Assembly (NCBI RefSeq): GCF_021347895.1
Contig: NC_067132.1
Coordinates: 8,920,995 to 8,984,994 of the forward strand
Origin: Acanthochromis polyacanthus
Taxonomy: Eukaryota > Chordata > Actinopteri > Pomacentridae
DNA length: 64,000 bases
Direction: 5' to 3'
Part shown: positions 7,013 to 18,689 of the stretch, piece by piece
How the letters are laid out: each line of letters begins with the position of its first letter
Position numbering within the stretch: position 1 is the first letter of the stretch
Notes under the pieces: generated by a model
Told to the model about the DNA's origin: nothing
What the model saw: only the letters and a program-made list of their open reading frames with translations
Databases searched by the model: none
Position numbers and translations under genes: made by a program

Positions 7013-8476
7013 TTAAGTCTGTGTCTCTTGCAGCACGGTAAGTGAACATACGCTGTAAACGGTGTAAACAAACACTGTCCCACGATAATATCGGAATGAA
7101 TTGTCTGTATAAGATGTAAATATAAATTTCACTGTAAATATGTATAATACACAATAAAATAAAATAAACAAAAAAACAAACACTCTGTCCCACAAAGCCC
7201 TCAATGCATTGCGAGATCTCACGTGACTTTTCGAGCCCTATTCCAGTATATATAAGATAAGAACATATCCAAACTCTGAAAACACAACCTGCAATGAGAC
7301 ATTTAAATAAACAGAGTAACTCACTGTTGGTTATGTAGCACCAATATTGAATACAGAGCCTCAGCACAAACGCTTCACAGCAATATGATCACATAAATCT
7401 AAGCACTGTTAGCATAGGTGGATAAAAAAATGTCTATAACAATTTGAAACACAATGGTATATTCTGTTCTAATGACAGATATTATGTGCAAGAATGAATT
7501 TAAATCATGATTTTCAACTTGCAGTAACTTCAGATTTTGTAGGGATATTTAATATAAATAGTACTCCATAAACAAGCTCATTATTTTTGTCAGTAAAAAC
7601 AAGAACGTTGCAGATATTTGGCCAGCTGGGATCATCTGTACCAAAGCACTTGCATGTTGTTTAGTCAGCACAAACTATAAAACAGTCTAATGAAGGATTT
7701 TGGGGAAAACACTGTTACATTTTTACAAAGTAGTTACTTTTTGTTTGTTTTTGTTGAGCATCTATTAAAAAAAGTGCATTTCCCTATTATAACCCAGTCT
7801 TTTCCTGTACTCACAGCTTTTCAACATTTCAGTAGTAAGTGTGTGAGTGCAGTTCATTGCAGCTGATCTGAGCTCGTCTGATCCTTTTGTCGTCTGTTCT
7901 TATTTATTATAAACAGGCCATGTCAGACTCAGCAGGCTGTCAGTAGTCTGTTGGCTTCTATCGCTGCCGCCCTCTGCCTCTGATCCTGCTGTCCTGGTCT
8001 CAGTTAGCTTAGATGCTCAGCACTCAACCACAAAGGCTGCCACAAACTCTCAGGGGACTTTCATCATTAATATCAGCCACGTGCAAAAACTGAAAATTAG
8101 CAAAACATTGAAAATATGTGGCTGAAAATCTTCATCACTCTTTGAAGTTTAAACACTACCAGCTGTTTACGGGGGTCACTGAAAGAGCATGGATGAAGGA
8201 AGAATGGATGAGTGTGCTTATTGCTCTGAGGAAGTAACTTCCTCCAGAAAACAAAAGTAGGAGCTGAAGGCTGCCACTGTCTCTAAACCACTCGGAGCAA
8301 ATGCATTCAGTGATTAATGACTCTTTAATTCCATGTGGCAAGTTTTATGGCCTCTGTGACATGAATGATGGCATTTAGTTTCCTAAACAAAGAGGGAAAC
8401 AGATTGTTTTCTTCTTGTGTGGCTACTTAGGCTTGTATTCATATTTACTTATGATCTTATGTTTGGTTTTCCTTTT
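7013..8476. other. Intergenic DNA without recognised features
   Basis: AT-rich sequence with no splice-supported exon, no inverted-repeat element and no long tandem repeat visible. Confidence 0.5.
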
Positions 8477-8937
8477 AGGGCTGCACTGTGGTTTGGTGGT
8501 TAGCACTTTCACCTTATAGCTGGAAGATTCTCAGTTCGTATTCTGGACTTCCCGGGATCTTCCTGCGGGATCTTTCTGGATGGATTTGCATGTTCCCCCT
8601 GTGCATGCGTGGGTTTTCTCCAGATTCTCTGGCTTCCTCCCACAGTCCAAAAACATCCATCCATCCATCCATTCTCTATACACCACTTTATCCTCACTAG
8701 GGTCGCGGAGGGTGCTGGAGCCTATCCCAGCTGACTCGGGCGAAGGCAGGGGACACCCTGGACAGGTCACCAGTCTGTCACAGGGCTACATATACAGACA
8801 AACAGTCACACTCACATTCACACCTACAGGCAATTTAGAGTAGTCAATTAACCTCAGCATATTTTTGGACTGTGGGAGGAAGCCGGAGTACCCGGAGAAA
8901 ACCCACGCATGCACAGGGAGAACATGCAAACTCCATG
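8477..8937. mobile_element. Inverted pair of SINE-like elements (copy 2)
   Basis: From 8477 to about 8653 the family head runs in + direction, ending in 'cccacagtccaaaaacat'. From about 8656 the same family runs in minus direction, starting at its tail (CCATCCATCCATCC) and ending at 'aaactccatgca' near 8937. The shared middle part makes a potential hairpin between about 8588-8653 and 8865-8932. Either one copy inserted into another's A-rich/GGAT-rich region or an inversion duplicated the family locally. No clear target-site duplication was seen. Confidence 0.65.
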
Positions 8938-11324
8938 CATCTACCGCTGGCCAGCCGGGTTGAGAGGGACAGAAGAGGAGGAAGGGGAGGGAGAGGGATG
9001 GCTGAAGACAGGGGTGGGCGACAAGGAAACATCTCTGTCTGGATTTTGGTAACACAAGTCAATGCAGAGAGGTTCCAGCTGATGTCAAAGCTATATGGAT
9101 CCAGGTTTCTAGTGGAACTGACAAACAATCTAAGATGAGCATAAGAAAGAATAACACGCTCTGTACACCGTCTGCTCTAATTTATCGTTTTGAAACCCTT
9201 GTGATAGAGAACCAGTGATTCACCCGTCTTTCTGGACCTGGTGTTGAACCCTGTGGAGCGCAGGGGTGAGGCTGAGAGGAAGCAGCATGATGGTTTCAGG
9301 AGCCGGGTCCTCGGGCCCATTGGTCACACAGCCACAGTTGAGTGTATTAGTTCAGCCACAAACCCTCTGAGAAAAGAAACTGCCACTTTCTTTGGCTCGC
9401 CATCCAACATAGGGACATTATTCAAAGGAAATTAGAGGTTCTGCCTCCACGCCTCGGCAGCAGCAGCAATTACGTCCGGCTCTGGCCTTTCTGGTCACCA
9501 GTCAAGATCCCATGATTCTCATCGCTTCATGGAAGGGATGGAAATAGTGAAGGGATGTCCCTGATTTTGGTGCTTCTGTTTTGAGGGAACATGTGGCCCC
9601 TGGCATCTGCCACACCCCTGTAACTCCACTGCTCTGTCTCACCAATAGCCTGACCTTCACCCTGTTCAGACTTGCAGCAGACGTTTCCCAGAGGTCAGAG
9701 TGATGGATGCAACCACACTGCAGTGCTTTATTACGCATTACACAAGACCTATGCGTGGAAATATCCTTTCTGCAGTTGTGAAGTTTGTCTGTCCACATTT
9801 TGGGTGGACGTAGTAATAAATATATATCGCTTATTTTTATGGACACGGAGTCCTGTGGAGAGTTTGCTTTGCGTTGTGATACTCGCTCAATTGTTTTAAA
9901 ATGCAAACTGCTCTTTTGAAGTTTTTTTTAAGATCCCACATCTCCCCAGGCGTTCTACAGCAATATTTCATAAAAGAAGCTAATGAACAGTAAAAGTTCT
10001 TTCCAAATATTAGAAGTGGCTTTCCGTCCTCCTCCAGTGCCTAAAGAGCATTTTTAATATAAAATCACAAACTGTTGCACAGCAGCAGCAGCAGCAGCGT
10101 GGGTTTGCTTGCGATGCTGCCATCAAAAACACGCATCTACACAACGGCCTCTCAGAGCTCCATCCACACAGAGGGCAGCGCTCTCTGGTAGCCGAGGACC
10201 AGGGGGTGAACACGGCTCCTGTTCTCAATCTGTAAATTAGCTTTTATATGATTACGGCAGGCTCACACCGTCAGGTCTGTTGGAGGCTGCCGTGTCGTGC
10301 TCAGCCTCTGTTTGCTTTTCCTGCTGCCTCTCTGCATCCGCTTCCTTCCTCCAGTCCAGCTCTCACTATCCTTTGCTCCTGGTGCTGTCCTGTCACCCAC
10401 TTGCATTTCTCTGTGGTTTTTGGAGGACACTTTCAAAAGAGATCCCACGACACTAATGAATCCCGACATTCCCTTCTATAAAGTGTAAATAACAAGCTGG
10501 CATGACAATACATAAACAGGGAAGCAAGTAGGCAAATACCACAGTGTCTGGGTCAGATTTTAAGGCTGCAAATGTAATTTTTCCTTAAAGATCTCCACAA
10601 TATTAATAATACCTTCATTGACAGTGACAGCTGTGATTTACATTTGGTTGTATAAGTTAATTACAAGCATCAGGCTTTTCTTCTTTTGATAGGAAGTTTA
10701 AAGTCTGAGTCACATGGAAGTGCAAGCATGTTTATATCGGCTCTTGAAATATTTTAGTCCCACTTCTGAGTGACTAATTGAGTTTGTGCGCACACAAAAA
10801 TGATAATTCCTGCAGAAATCATGCAAACAGTAATTTAATTAGAAAAAAATCCTTCCTCTGCTCAGTATTTTTGCCACACACACAATAATAACCTTTGGTA
10901 AAACAGTGTAAATGTCATTTTAGAGACACACTGGGAGTGAAGTGTCCAGATGGGGATTTTCAGAGATTGAGTAAACCTCAGTGTGACTTTATGATTGTAT
11001 ACTTTTGTGGATAATGGCAAACGTGTGGTTGAATGTAAAGAGGACAGAACAGAATTCTGTCTGCTTAGATTACATTACTCCTCATGTGGGGATCATTTGT
11101 CTACTAAACATAAATTATGTGCTTACAAAAGAAGAAGTGTCTGAGCTCAGAAGGACTCAGGACGGTTCAAATGGAGAAAAACTGGTTTTGATACCAAAAG
11201 ACGCCATGTTTTGTATATAATGACAGTCATAGTTCTATTATATGTTATTCAAGATGATTACATCATGGTAAAGTCTTAATAATAATAAAAAGAAATGAAT
11301 GCAACAAATACTAAAGTTCAGACA
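8938..11324. other. Intergenic DNA without recognised genes
   Basis: No exon with supporting splice signals or family similarity was found. A short (CAG)n run of about five units stands at 10081-10097, too short to be of note. The open frames seen here look like chance. Confidence 0.5.
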
Positions 11325-11583
11325 TACAGTACATGTTTGGCAGGCTAGGTTTTAAATCCATTCCTAGTCATGTTTTTTTCATTTACACCTTAAATCCCAT
11401 TTTTCACAAATTTGTGTATACAGTGAATGTTGAGATTAACAAAACAAACGCAGCTCTCGAGGAACGTCAGGAAGTTGCTTGTATGCTGGTTAAAAGTGGT
11501 GTTGGAACACACTGTGGCACCAAACCCTCCAGAGCATTGTTTGAACAGTATTATACTGCAGAAAGTAGTGTGTTGCTATAAAA

Positions 11584-12934
11584 ATGGTGAAGAAAGGGGA
11601 ATTCCCAGTAGAAGAGAGACAGACCATCATAACACTTAGAAATGTTGGTTTGTCCTACAGAGAAACTGCGACGAAATTCAAGGTGTCAGTGAGTACAGTT
11701 TTCTTCACTATCAAAATGCCCAGAAACTGGAGGAAACTCTGACAGGAAGAGGTGTGGAAGACCCAAAGTCACAACAGAATCAGAAAGCAAGTTTCTGAGA
11801 GTCAACAGCTTGATGGTAGGAGCTCACAGGACAACGGCTTCAAGCACAACTTCATAGTGGTAGTAGTAAGAAGTCTCAGTTTCAGGTTGCAGGTTTGACA
11901 GGTCGAGTTGCAGCAAGAAAGTCATTCCTCAGACGTCAGAATAAGAAAAACAGGCTAATGGACTACTGAAGACTGGAAAGAGGTAACATGGACTGATATC
12001 TGTATCTGATGAATCAAAATTTGAAATCTTTGGTTCATCACGCGGGCTGCACAGCAGCGTAGTGGTTAGCACTTTCACCTTGCAGCAAGAAGATCCCCGG
12101 TTCAAATCCTGGCCTGGGATCTTTCTGTATGGAGTTTGCATGTTCTCCCTGTGCATGTGTGGGTTTTCTCCGGGTACTCCGGCTTCCTCCCACAGTCCAA
12201 AATTATGCTGAGGTTAATTGGTTACTCTAAATTACCCGTAAGTGTGAATGTGAGTGTGATTGTTTGTCTGTATATGTAGCCCTGTGACAGACTGGCGACC
12301 TGTCCAGGGTGTCCCCTGCCTTCACCCGAGTCAGCTGGGATAGACTCCAGCACCCCCCGCGACCCTAGTGAGGATAAAGCGGTGTGTAGAGGATGGATGG
12401 ATGGGTTCATCACGCAGGATTTTTGTACACTGTCAGGTAGGAGAAAGGATGGTTCCTCAGTGTGTGACATCAACTGTCAAACATGGAGGAGGAAGTGTGG
12501 CGGTCTGCTGTTGTTTTACTGGACCCAGGGTCGATGACTTACAGTGTGAGCGGAACCTTGAACCTAAACATCTACCACAGCATTCTGCAGCTCCATGCAG
12601 TGCCCTCTGGTATGTTAGTTGGTCAGCAAGATAATGACCCAAAACCTAAGTCCAAGCTATGCCAGAAGTACCTTATTGAAAAAGAACAAGATGGTAAGCT
12701 TGGAAACATGGAGTGGCAGCACAGTCTCCAGACCTGAACCCCAAGGAGCTGGTTTGTGATGCACCTACACGATCCACACATTTATGGGAACTTCTGCAGC
12801 AGAGTTGGGAAAATCTTTCTGAAGAATATTTGATTTCGTTTGTGGAAAGAATGCCACGAGTGTGTTTGGCTGTTTTATCTGACAAAGGTGTCACTTTGAG
12901 GAGTCAAATGTTTACATTTTGGCTTCTAAATTGA
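11584..12934 (+). pseudogene. Tc1/mariner transposase pseudogene
   Basis: It starts M-V-K-K-G-E-F-P-V-E-E-R-Q-T-I-I with an HTH segment (L-S-Y-R-E-T-A-T-K-F-K-V). Later parts include E-S-K-F-E-I-F-G, V-K-H-G-G-G-S-V, G-T-L-N-L-N, Q-D-N-D-P-K (second catalytic Asp region), S-P-D-L-N-P-K-E-L-V and R-M-P-R-V-C-L-A-V. These are hallmark blocks of the Tc1 DD34E transposase. Several frameshifts and a SINE at 12044-12403 break it, so no active protein can be made. Confidence 0.75.
12044..12403 (+). mobile_element. tRNA-headed SINE-like element, copy 3, nested in Tc1
   Basis: This belongs to the same family as 3947-4302, with B-box-like GGTTCAAATCCTGG and a GGATGGATGG tail. The 12-base word 'ggttcatcacgc' stands at 12032-12043 and again at 12404-12415, a perfect target-site duplication. 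It sits exactly within the transposase codons after E-I-F-G-S-S. The SINE is thus younger than the Tc1 copy. Confidence 0.85.
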
Positions 12935-13239
12935 TTTTCTTTAACTTAATTTGCCTATTTATTTTTTGCTTTCATTTCAGAGTACAATGAGACATTAACA
13001 TGCATAATTTCTTTTTTGACCGGTAGTGTAGCTTAAGAGAAGTAATACTCACTCAGAAGTATCCCATCCAATACCATAACTGTCAAATGTTGTCTATTGT
13101 GCACGTAGTCATGTGAAAAATCAAGCTAAGGTTCGACCCTCCTTCAAACAGTTTTTGCAGATAAAGGTGAAATACTGACCACAACTGCAAAGAAAACAAA
13201 CTTTTTAAATCAACAGTTAAACAAATATATAACTAGATT

Positions 13240-14110
13240 TAATATTCTTCAATGACATCAGAAACTTGTATTGCCCTCTTTAGCAGATTTAACTCCTTGC
13301 TGGCTCTTGTATAATTGTCCACCAGTCTCTATCATCAGCTTTATGAAATTTTCAAGCACACTTTCTGAAAGATTTCTTCAGCTGCAAGTTGCTTAAAGGT
13401 TTTCTTGAATATTTTAAACCATTCCACATCTCTTCAGTGGAATTCAGATGTGATCATTGACTCTGTCCTTTAAGAACCCTCTATTTTTTTTTAGCCATTC
13501 CTTGTTGGATTTGTTAGTGTGATTGGGATCATTATCCTGTTGAAAGGCCCACTTCCAGTTCAACATCAGCCTTTGGACCTGACGTTGCCTCGCACAGAAT
13601 CCATGAAGTCCCTGAGGCAGTGATGCAACCTCTAACATAACATTTACACCTCTATCAGTGTGAAAAGCTGCCAAACATGTCTGCTGTTGCTGTGCCCAAA
13701 CAACTAAATCTTTGATTTTTCCATCCACAACACATTACTGCAGAGGTCCTGCTCTTTGCCTGTATGTTCACAGACGAATTTTAGATTTGCTCTGAAGTTC
13801 TTTTATAAACAGCAAATCCTTTTTCCTGGCAGCCTCCCATGCAGGTCAGATTAGTGTGATCTCTTTCTGATTGTAGATGCAGCACTTTGACATCAACACT
13901 TCTAATCACCTGCAGATCCTATGATGAAACTTGGAGAGTCTTTTTGTATCAAACTCTCTGCTTTTGGGCTGAATTTGCAGAGGCGACCAGTCCAGGACAA
14001 ATTGTTTGAAATCTACACCACTTGTAGATGATTTTCCTTACAGTGGGATGATGTATTTCAAATCGTTTGGAGATTTTTTTTAAATCCCCTTCCAGGCTTA
14101 TAGTCATCTA
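13240..14110 (-). pseudogene. Second Tc1-like transposase pseudogene
   Basis: The minus strand carries the block W-A-F-Q-Q-D-N-D-P-N-H-T-N-K-S-N-K-E-W-L followed by K-K-N, around 13475-13560. This is the Tc1/mariner D-N-D-P-K-H-T signature with the second catalytic Asp. Upstream in this direction are blocks compatible with the N-terminal part (H-P-T-V-R-K-I-I near 14050), but with many stops. It is convergent to the first Tc1 copy and older-looking. Element ends were not resolved; the repeat may reach about 14520. Confidence 0.55.
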
Positions 14111-17100
14111 CGTCTTTTTCTGAAGGCCTTAGAGAACACTTTAAATCTTGGCCTGATGACACCACACACTTCAGTAGAAAAGAGAACACCAGATCCGAGG
14201 TTTAAAATAAGACAGACTCCACCTGTCACTTTCTGAGGAGGTTCTAATATTGGCACCTTGTCAAGACCTAATTCTAATTTTATGGGGTTGAAGGTGTCAT
14301 AAATACTCATTTTTTCCACATGAAGTGAGGATGAACTTCGCTTTGCCACTATCTGACGTGCCACAGGCTTTACGGACTGTGAGTTGTGTATTTCACAGTG
14401 GAACTTTTTTTTTTCTTAACAAAACACTGACTTTTTTCTTCCATGAATATTAGAGGCAGAGCAGGTTGGAGGAGGCTTCATGCAGCAATCATCCTGAACT
14501 GTTACGGCACTTAACATCTAAGCATTTCTAATGAAACACTCTTTACTCAGCGGATCTGTTGTCTGTCCGTTGTAGTCAGTGTACAGTAGAAAGAGGGGGG
14601 CTGGAGTTTAGGATATGCCTGTCAGCCACATTAACAGATCATAGCTTTTTTTCTTTACCTGACCTTGAAATTGAGGAAATTGTGAAATCTTAGAGACCGC
14701 TGCTCTGATTTGATGAAACTTGGAAGGCTTGACTGGAGCTGAAAAAAATGTACACTGATTGGCCTCATAAGCTAACTGCAAATTTTTTAAGGCAAAATAT
14801 GTTTATAGTTATTTTATGTTATCCTGATTTACTGTCTTCCTCCACAGTCTCTTTGAAATGTGACATGTGCTGATGTTGAGTGTATTTTTCAGCTTTGTGT
14901 TCACAGACGTTTTTGTGTGACCTAAAGCCTTTCTGGACCCTTCTTTCCTGCAGTTACACTAAACTGGAAAGGAGAGGAAAGCGATAGCCAGCAGGCAGTT
15001 ACATTCATTTGCAGACAAAGGATAATGCCTGGTAAAGATGCTCAAAAATGCCAAGTTCCTCACACAGCGGACAGTGATGAATTGGCGAGCGCTCCCAGCC
15101 GCACAGCTGTGAACCATAAGCCCGGCCAGGTTTCCCTCACTGGATCGTGAACCAACCTGAGAGCTCCGTATGGCACCCCACCAAAAATTATATTATCCCA
15201 GAGTTTTCATCAGGATCTTTTCATCAGGCTATCACAACTCTGGACCTGAGGGGAAAACATGTAACTGAGGGGAATAGCACCAAATCAACAAATCATCAGC
15301 AAGGCATTATAGAACATCCTATTTAAATCTGTAACTGATTGCGCACTTTGAGACATAAGCACAAAGTACAAAACTGTAGGAGACGCCGCCGGCTTGAGTT
15401 TCCTCACAGAATTAACAGTAATATTTGTAACAGTGGTCAATTAGGCCAATGTTCAAAAGGGCATTTTTTCTGATTGGGTGTGGTGTCATGTCTCTCTGAT
15501 GTGGCCCCTCTTTGATTTGACCTCTAAACTCTGGCGTGTTTTAATTCTGACATTCATAAATGTCCTTTCCCTCTGCGTAATGCAGAAATAACCGCTATTC
15601 CAGTCTAACTCTCTGCTGTCTGTCAGTCTGCCCAAAGCACTCCCAAATACTTCAGAGCTTTGCAACTGTCTGCTCACGAAGAAAAATACCTGGAGACTCA
15701 ACAACCAAAGATAGCACGGGCAGAATTATAGAGGTGCTGACACACGAATAACTGAAACATTTCACTGAAGTTTTCACACTGGCATTATAAACGGTCGAGT
15801 CAAATATGCCTCTTTGTTATCCTAACATGAGTAAGTGCTTTTGGCAAGGCTTAGCTTGCACAAAAAGCACGTTTTGTTAATTCAGCTTGGATCGACAATG
15901 CAGGAAAATCAGAGAGCCCGGTTCACAGTGGAGCATTTTGCCTGAAAGATGCATCCATCACTTCTGGATAGGCCCAATACTGAGGTGGCATCTTCTCCCT
16001 GTGAAGCAGAACGGCCTGTTTGACACCCAGTTGTGTATTCTTGAAAAGCCATATTTAGAGATAAAACAGAGGACAGGAGGGTTAAAAGAGTGATGGGTGT
16101 TCCAAGTTGCAATTATTCTCCACTGCAATTTTAGGGATCAATCCCAGTGACTTCTAATGGCTCTTGGTTTTGACTCTTGATTGCTTTCAACAGAAATGTA
16201 CAGACATCACATGCTTCACCTCACTGATTAGTGTCCCAAATGTTTAAAACCCCTCCGAAAGCAGCAATTGGGTCATTTTAAACAACCTGCAAATTTTCTC
16301 CTCAGTCACACTTTCCACCAAAGCTGGCAAACTATTGAACAAATATGTCTGTGGCTTTACAAGTAGTCAGTGTGCTACAGTATGTAATTCCAACTTGGTT
16401 TACATGGAGCAATTAAGTCCGAGTCTGGAGTGAAAACATCATCTTAAATGAGAGGCAGATTTTGGGTGCACAGACTGCAGTTTAAAAAATAATTTGGACT
16501 GTAATGGGGTAAGGTGCTGACATTGAGCGAACACTGATTTTAAGTAATGACCACTTTTCATAGCCAGATCCTTTAATACACACTGAAAGATGAAGTACCC
16601 CGAAGCAAAACAGGGCGTTCCCTGCTGGATCCATGATGTGTAATGAATGTCTGTTTTTCAATTTTATATTCACTGCTTCAACAAAGGACACAGAAGCGTG
16701 GAGGCCGTACAGTGTGGATCTCCATATCTGTGACCTCTTTACCACAGTGTTTTATTTATTAAAAAGCAGAAACATTTAATTGGCTCCGTAAGTGGAGTGT
16801 TTTCTGTTAAAGTGTGGAAGTTTAAGGAGAAAACAAATGTTATGAGTGCGAGGAAATAAAACTTTCGCTACGAACGCCCCTCTGGCAAACCAGACAAAAG
16901 CCACATACAAATGAACTCCAGTGCGATATAAAACAATACAAGAGTGAGTAACTTTTATATAGAAAGTATACATAAACTATACGCAAAAGAAAGAGCTTGC
17001 AGAAATGACACTGACGTATGACAATTAAGCTAAACTGGCTTGGATGGATGGATGGTTGGGTGGCATTAAAGTCATGTTTCCTTCCTGGTAATGTACAAAA

Positions 17101-18200
17101 CCAAAACTCCAGATGTTGGGATAAAGAGTGTAAGATATCTGGAAAATTCATATACTGATCTGAATCAGTACATAAATATAGTGGAAGTGGGCCCTTATAT
17201 GAGGGGGTTCCTGTGATTTGGTATTACACTGATACAGGAAGAAGAAGTAGATTTCACTTAAAGTAGATATTTTTACAATCCGCTTTTGTTTAAAGACCAC
17301 CTCCTATGAAAACCCACTTTATATGTACATCGTTGGCATGCCCATATGGAGTTTTTATATGGAGGAAAACACATCATGACCGAAATAAACAGTCAACAAC
17401 ACCATGTCTGAGCGATCCCACCTTGTAATTGCAGTGTGCTGATGACAGTAGTAGTAGCAGTCGTAGTAGATAGAATAGTTTACTGTTTCTGAGCAGTAAG
17501 AGGTGAGCTGTTGTTCCCAAGCTGCAACGACTGAAGAAAAGTAAATGGAGAGAAAAATGTGAACTCCATTGATCTTCATATTGTAGAGGAAGCAACAATG
17601 TAGAGTTACATTTAAACCATTTTAAAGCAGAAAGTCATGGAAAAAACAACTTCAAAATATGTAACTTCAATCCACAGGGTTGGGTTTGTAGAGTTTTAAT
17701 AAATGACCAGAGAAGGACGTTAAATTTCTTCAGCCAAAAAATACAAACTGCTCTGCGAGAGAGAAATGTTTTGTAGGCAGGAATCAAATCATGTCATCAG
17801 TAACTGCATGAACTTATTGTTCCACTGGCTAACTAGCATATGAACAATGCAGAAAATTAAACTATTAAACTGAGCCAAAAGGATCTCTGACTGACAACAA
17901 ACCCAGCTATTGCACTGATTTTTTTTTCATCCCACTTTGTTAATTATAGAATGATATGACGCACAATTTGAAGAAGAAATGTCTGCGAGAGGAAATGACA
18001 CAGTGCAGAGACAGTAAGAAGAAACTCTGTTGGACCAAAGGCCCCATGTTGCTATTGGGTAAGTCATGAACTTGCCAGTTATTTTATTCCATCAGCTACT
18101 CCTTCCAGTAATCCTATGATTCACAGCTTTTTGCACGAAAAATTGTCCAATGTGTTTTTTTCAGGACTGTATTGATTTTATCAGGAATCACTTTAACATA
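14111..18200. other. Intergenic DNA without recognised genes
   Basis: No supported exon, tandem repeat or inverted-repeat element was found. The first few hundred bases may still belong to the second Tc1 remnant. Short GGATGGATGG at about 17041 could be the stub of a SINE tail. Confidence 0.45.
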
Positions 18201-18689
18201 CAGGGTGTCCCTAAAGTCTATACACAAGAAATCTCATTGAATTTATATATTTTTTTGTCTCCACAGATTAAATATGGCTTTGTCAAAGAAAAAAGAGTTG
18301 AACTGGTACTTCTCAGTGGACGTGACATATCGAAAGATAGGTTAGGGTGAGGAAAGTGATTTTTTTGGGAGCTAGCATGTATTTTTTTGCCAGTTCTGTA
18401 ATTTCGGCTGGTACATTTGGTCATTCAGAACAGGGTTTGTCCATGACACCGTCGGTTTCTTTAAACATTCTAACAACCTTCCCCACCTTGGAAAAGCCAA
18501 GTAGAATTCTCTTTGGATGACGTCCATTAAATTAATCTGCTATCTTTTGGTTTGTCTATCCTTCACGTCCACTGAGAAGTACCAGTTCAACTCTTTCTTC
18601 TTTCAACAAATCCACATTTAATCTGTGGAGGCAAAAAAAAAATAAAAAATAGAGTTGATGAGATTTGTCCAGACATTAGGGACACCCTG
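18201..18689 (-). mobile_element. Fold-back DNA transposon remnant with long inverted arms
   Basis: The ends are CAGGGTGTCCCTAA (18201) and, reversed, CAGGGTGTCCCTAA (18689). The arms of about 125 bp (18201-18325 and 18563-18689) match with indels; their inner parts both hold 'gagttgaactggtacttctc'. TA stands before the left end and CA after the right one, near a TA duplication. On the minus strand the right part reads R-V-E-L-V-L-L-S-G-R-E-G, then N-G-R-H-P-K-R-I-L-L-G-F-S-K-V-G and F-K-E-T-D-G-V-M-D-K-P. This looks like the N-terminal DNA-binding part of a mariner/IS630-like transposase with stops in it. Confidence 0.65.

Larger units (their letters stand above)
11325..13030 (+). mobile_element. 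Degenerate Tc1-like transposon with nested SINE
   Basis: The right end reads TTGACCGGTAGTGTA (to 13030), the reverse of the TACACTACCGGTCAA start known from Tc1-like elements. A diverged TACAGTAC stands at 11325 as probable left end. A broken transposase lies between them. Without the 372-bp SINE-plus-duplication insert the element is about 1.3 kb, a little short for an autonomous Tc1. Confidence 0.6.

Noticed and set aside
10081..10097. (CAG)n run as a triplet-repeat locus
   Set aside because: Only about five units and not in a supported gene.
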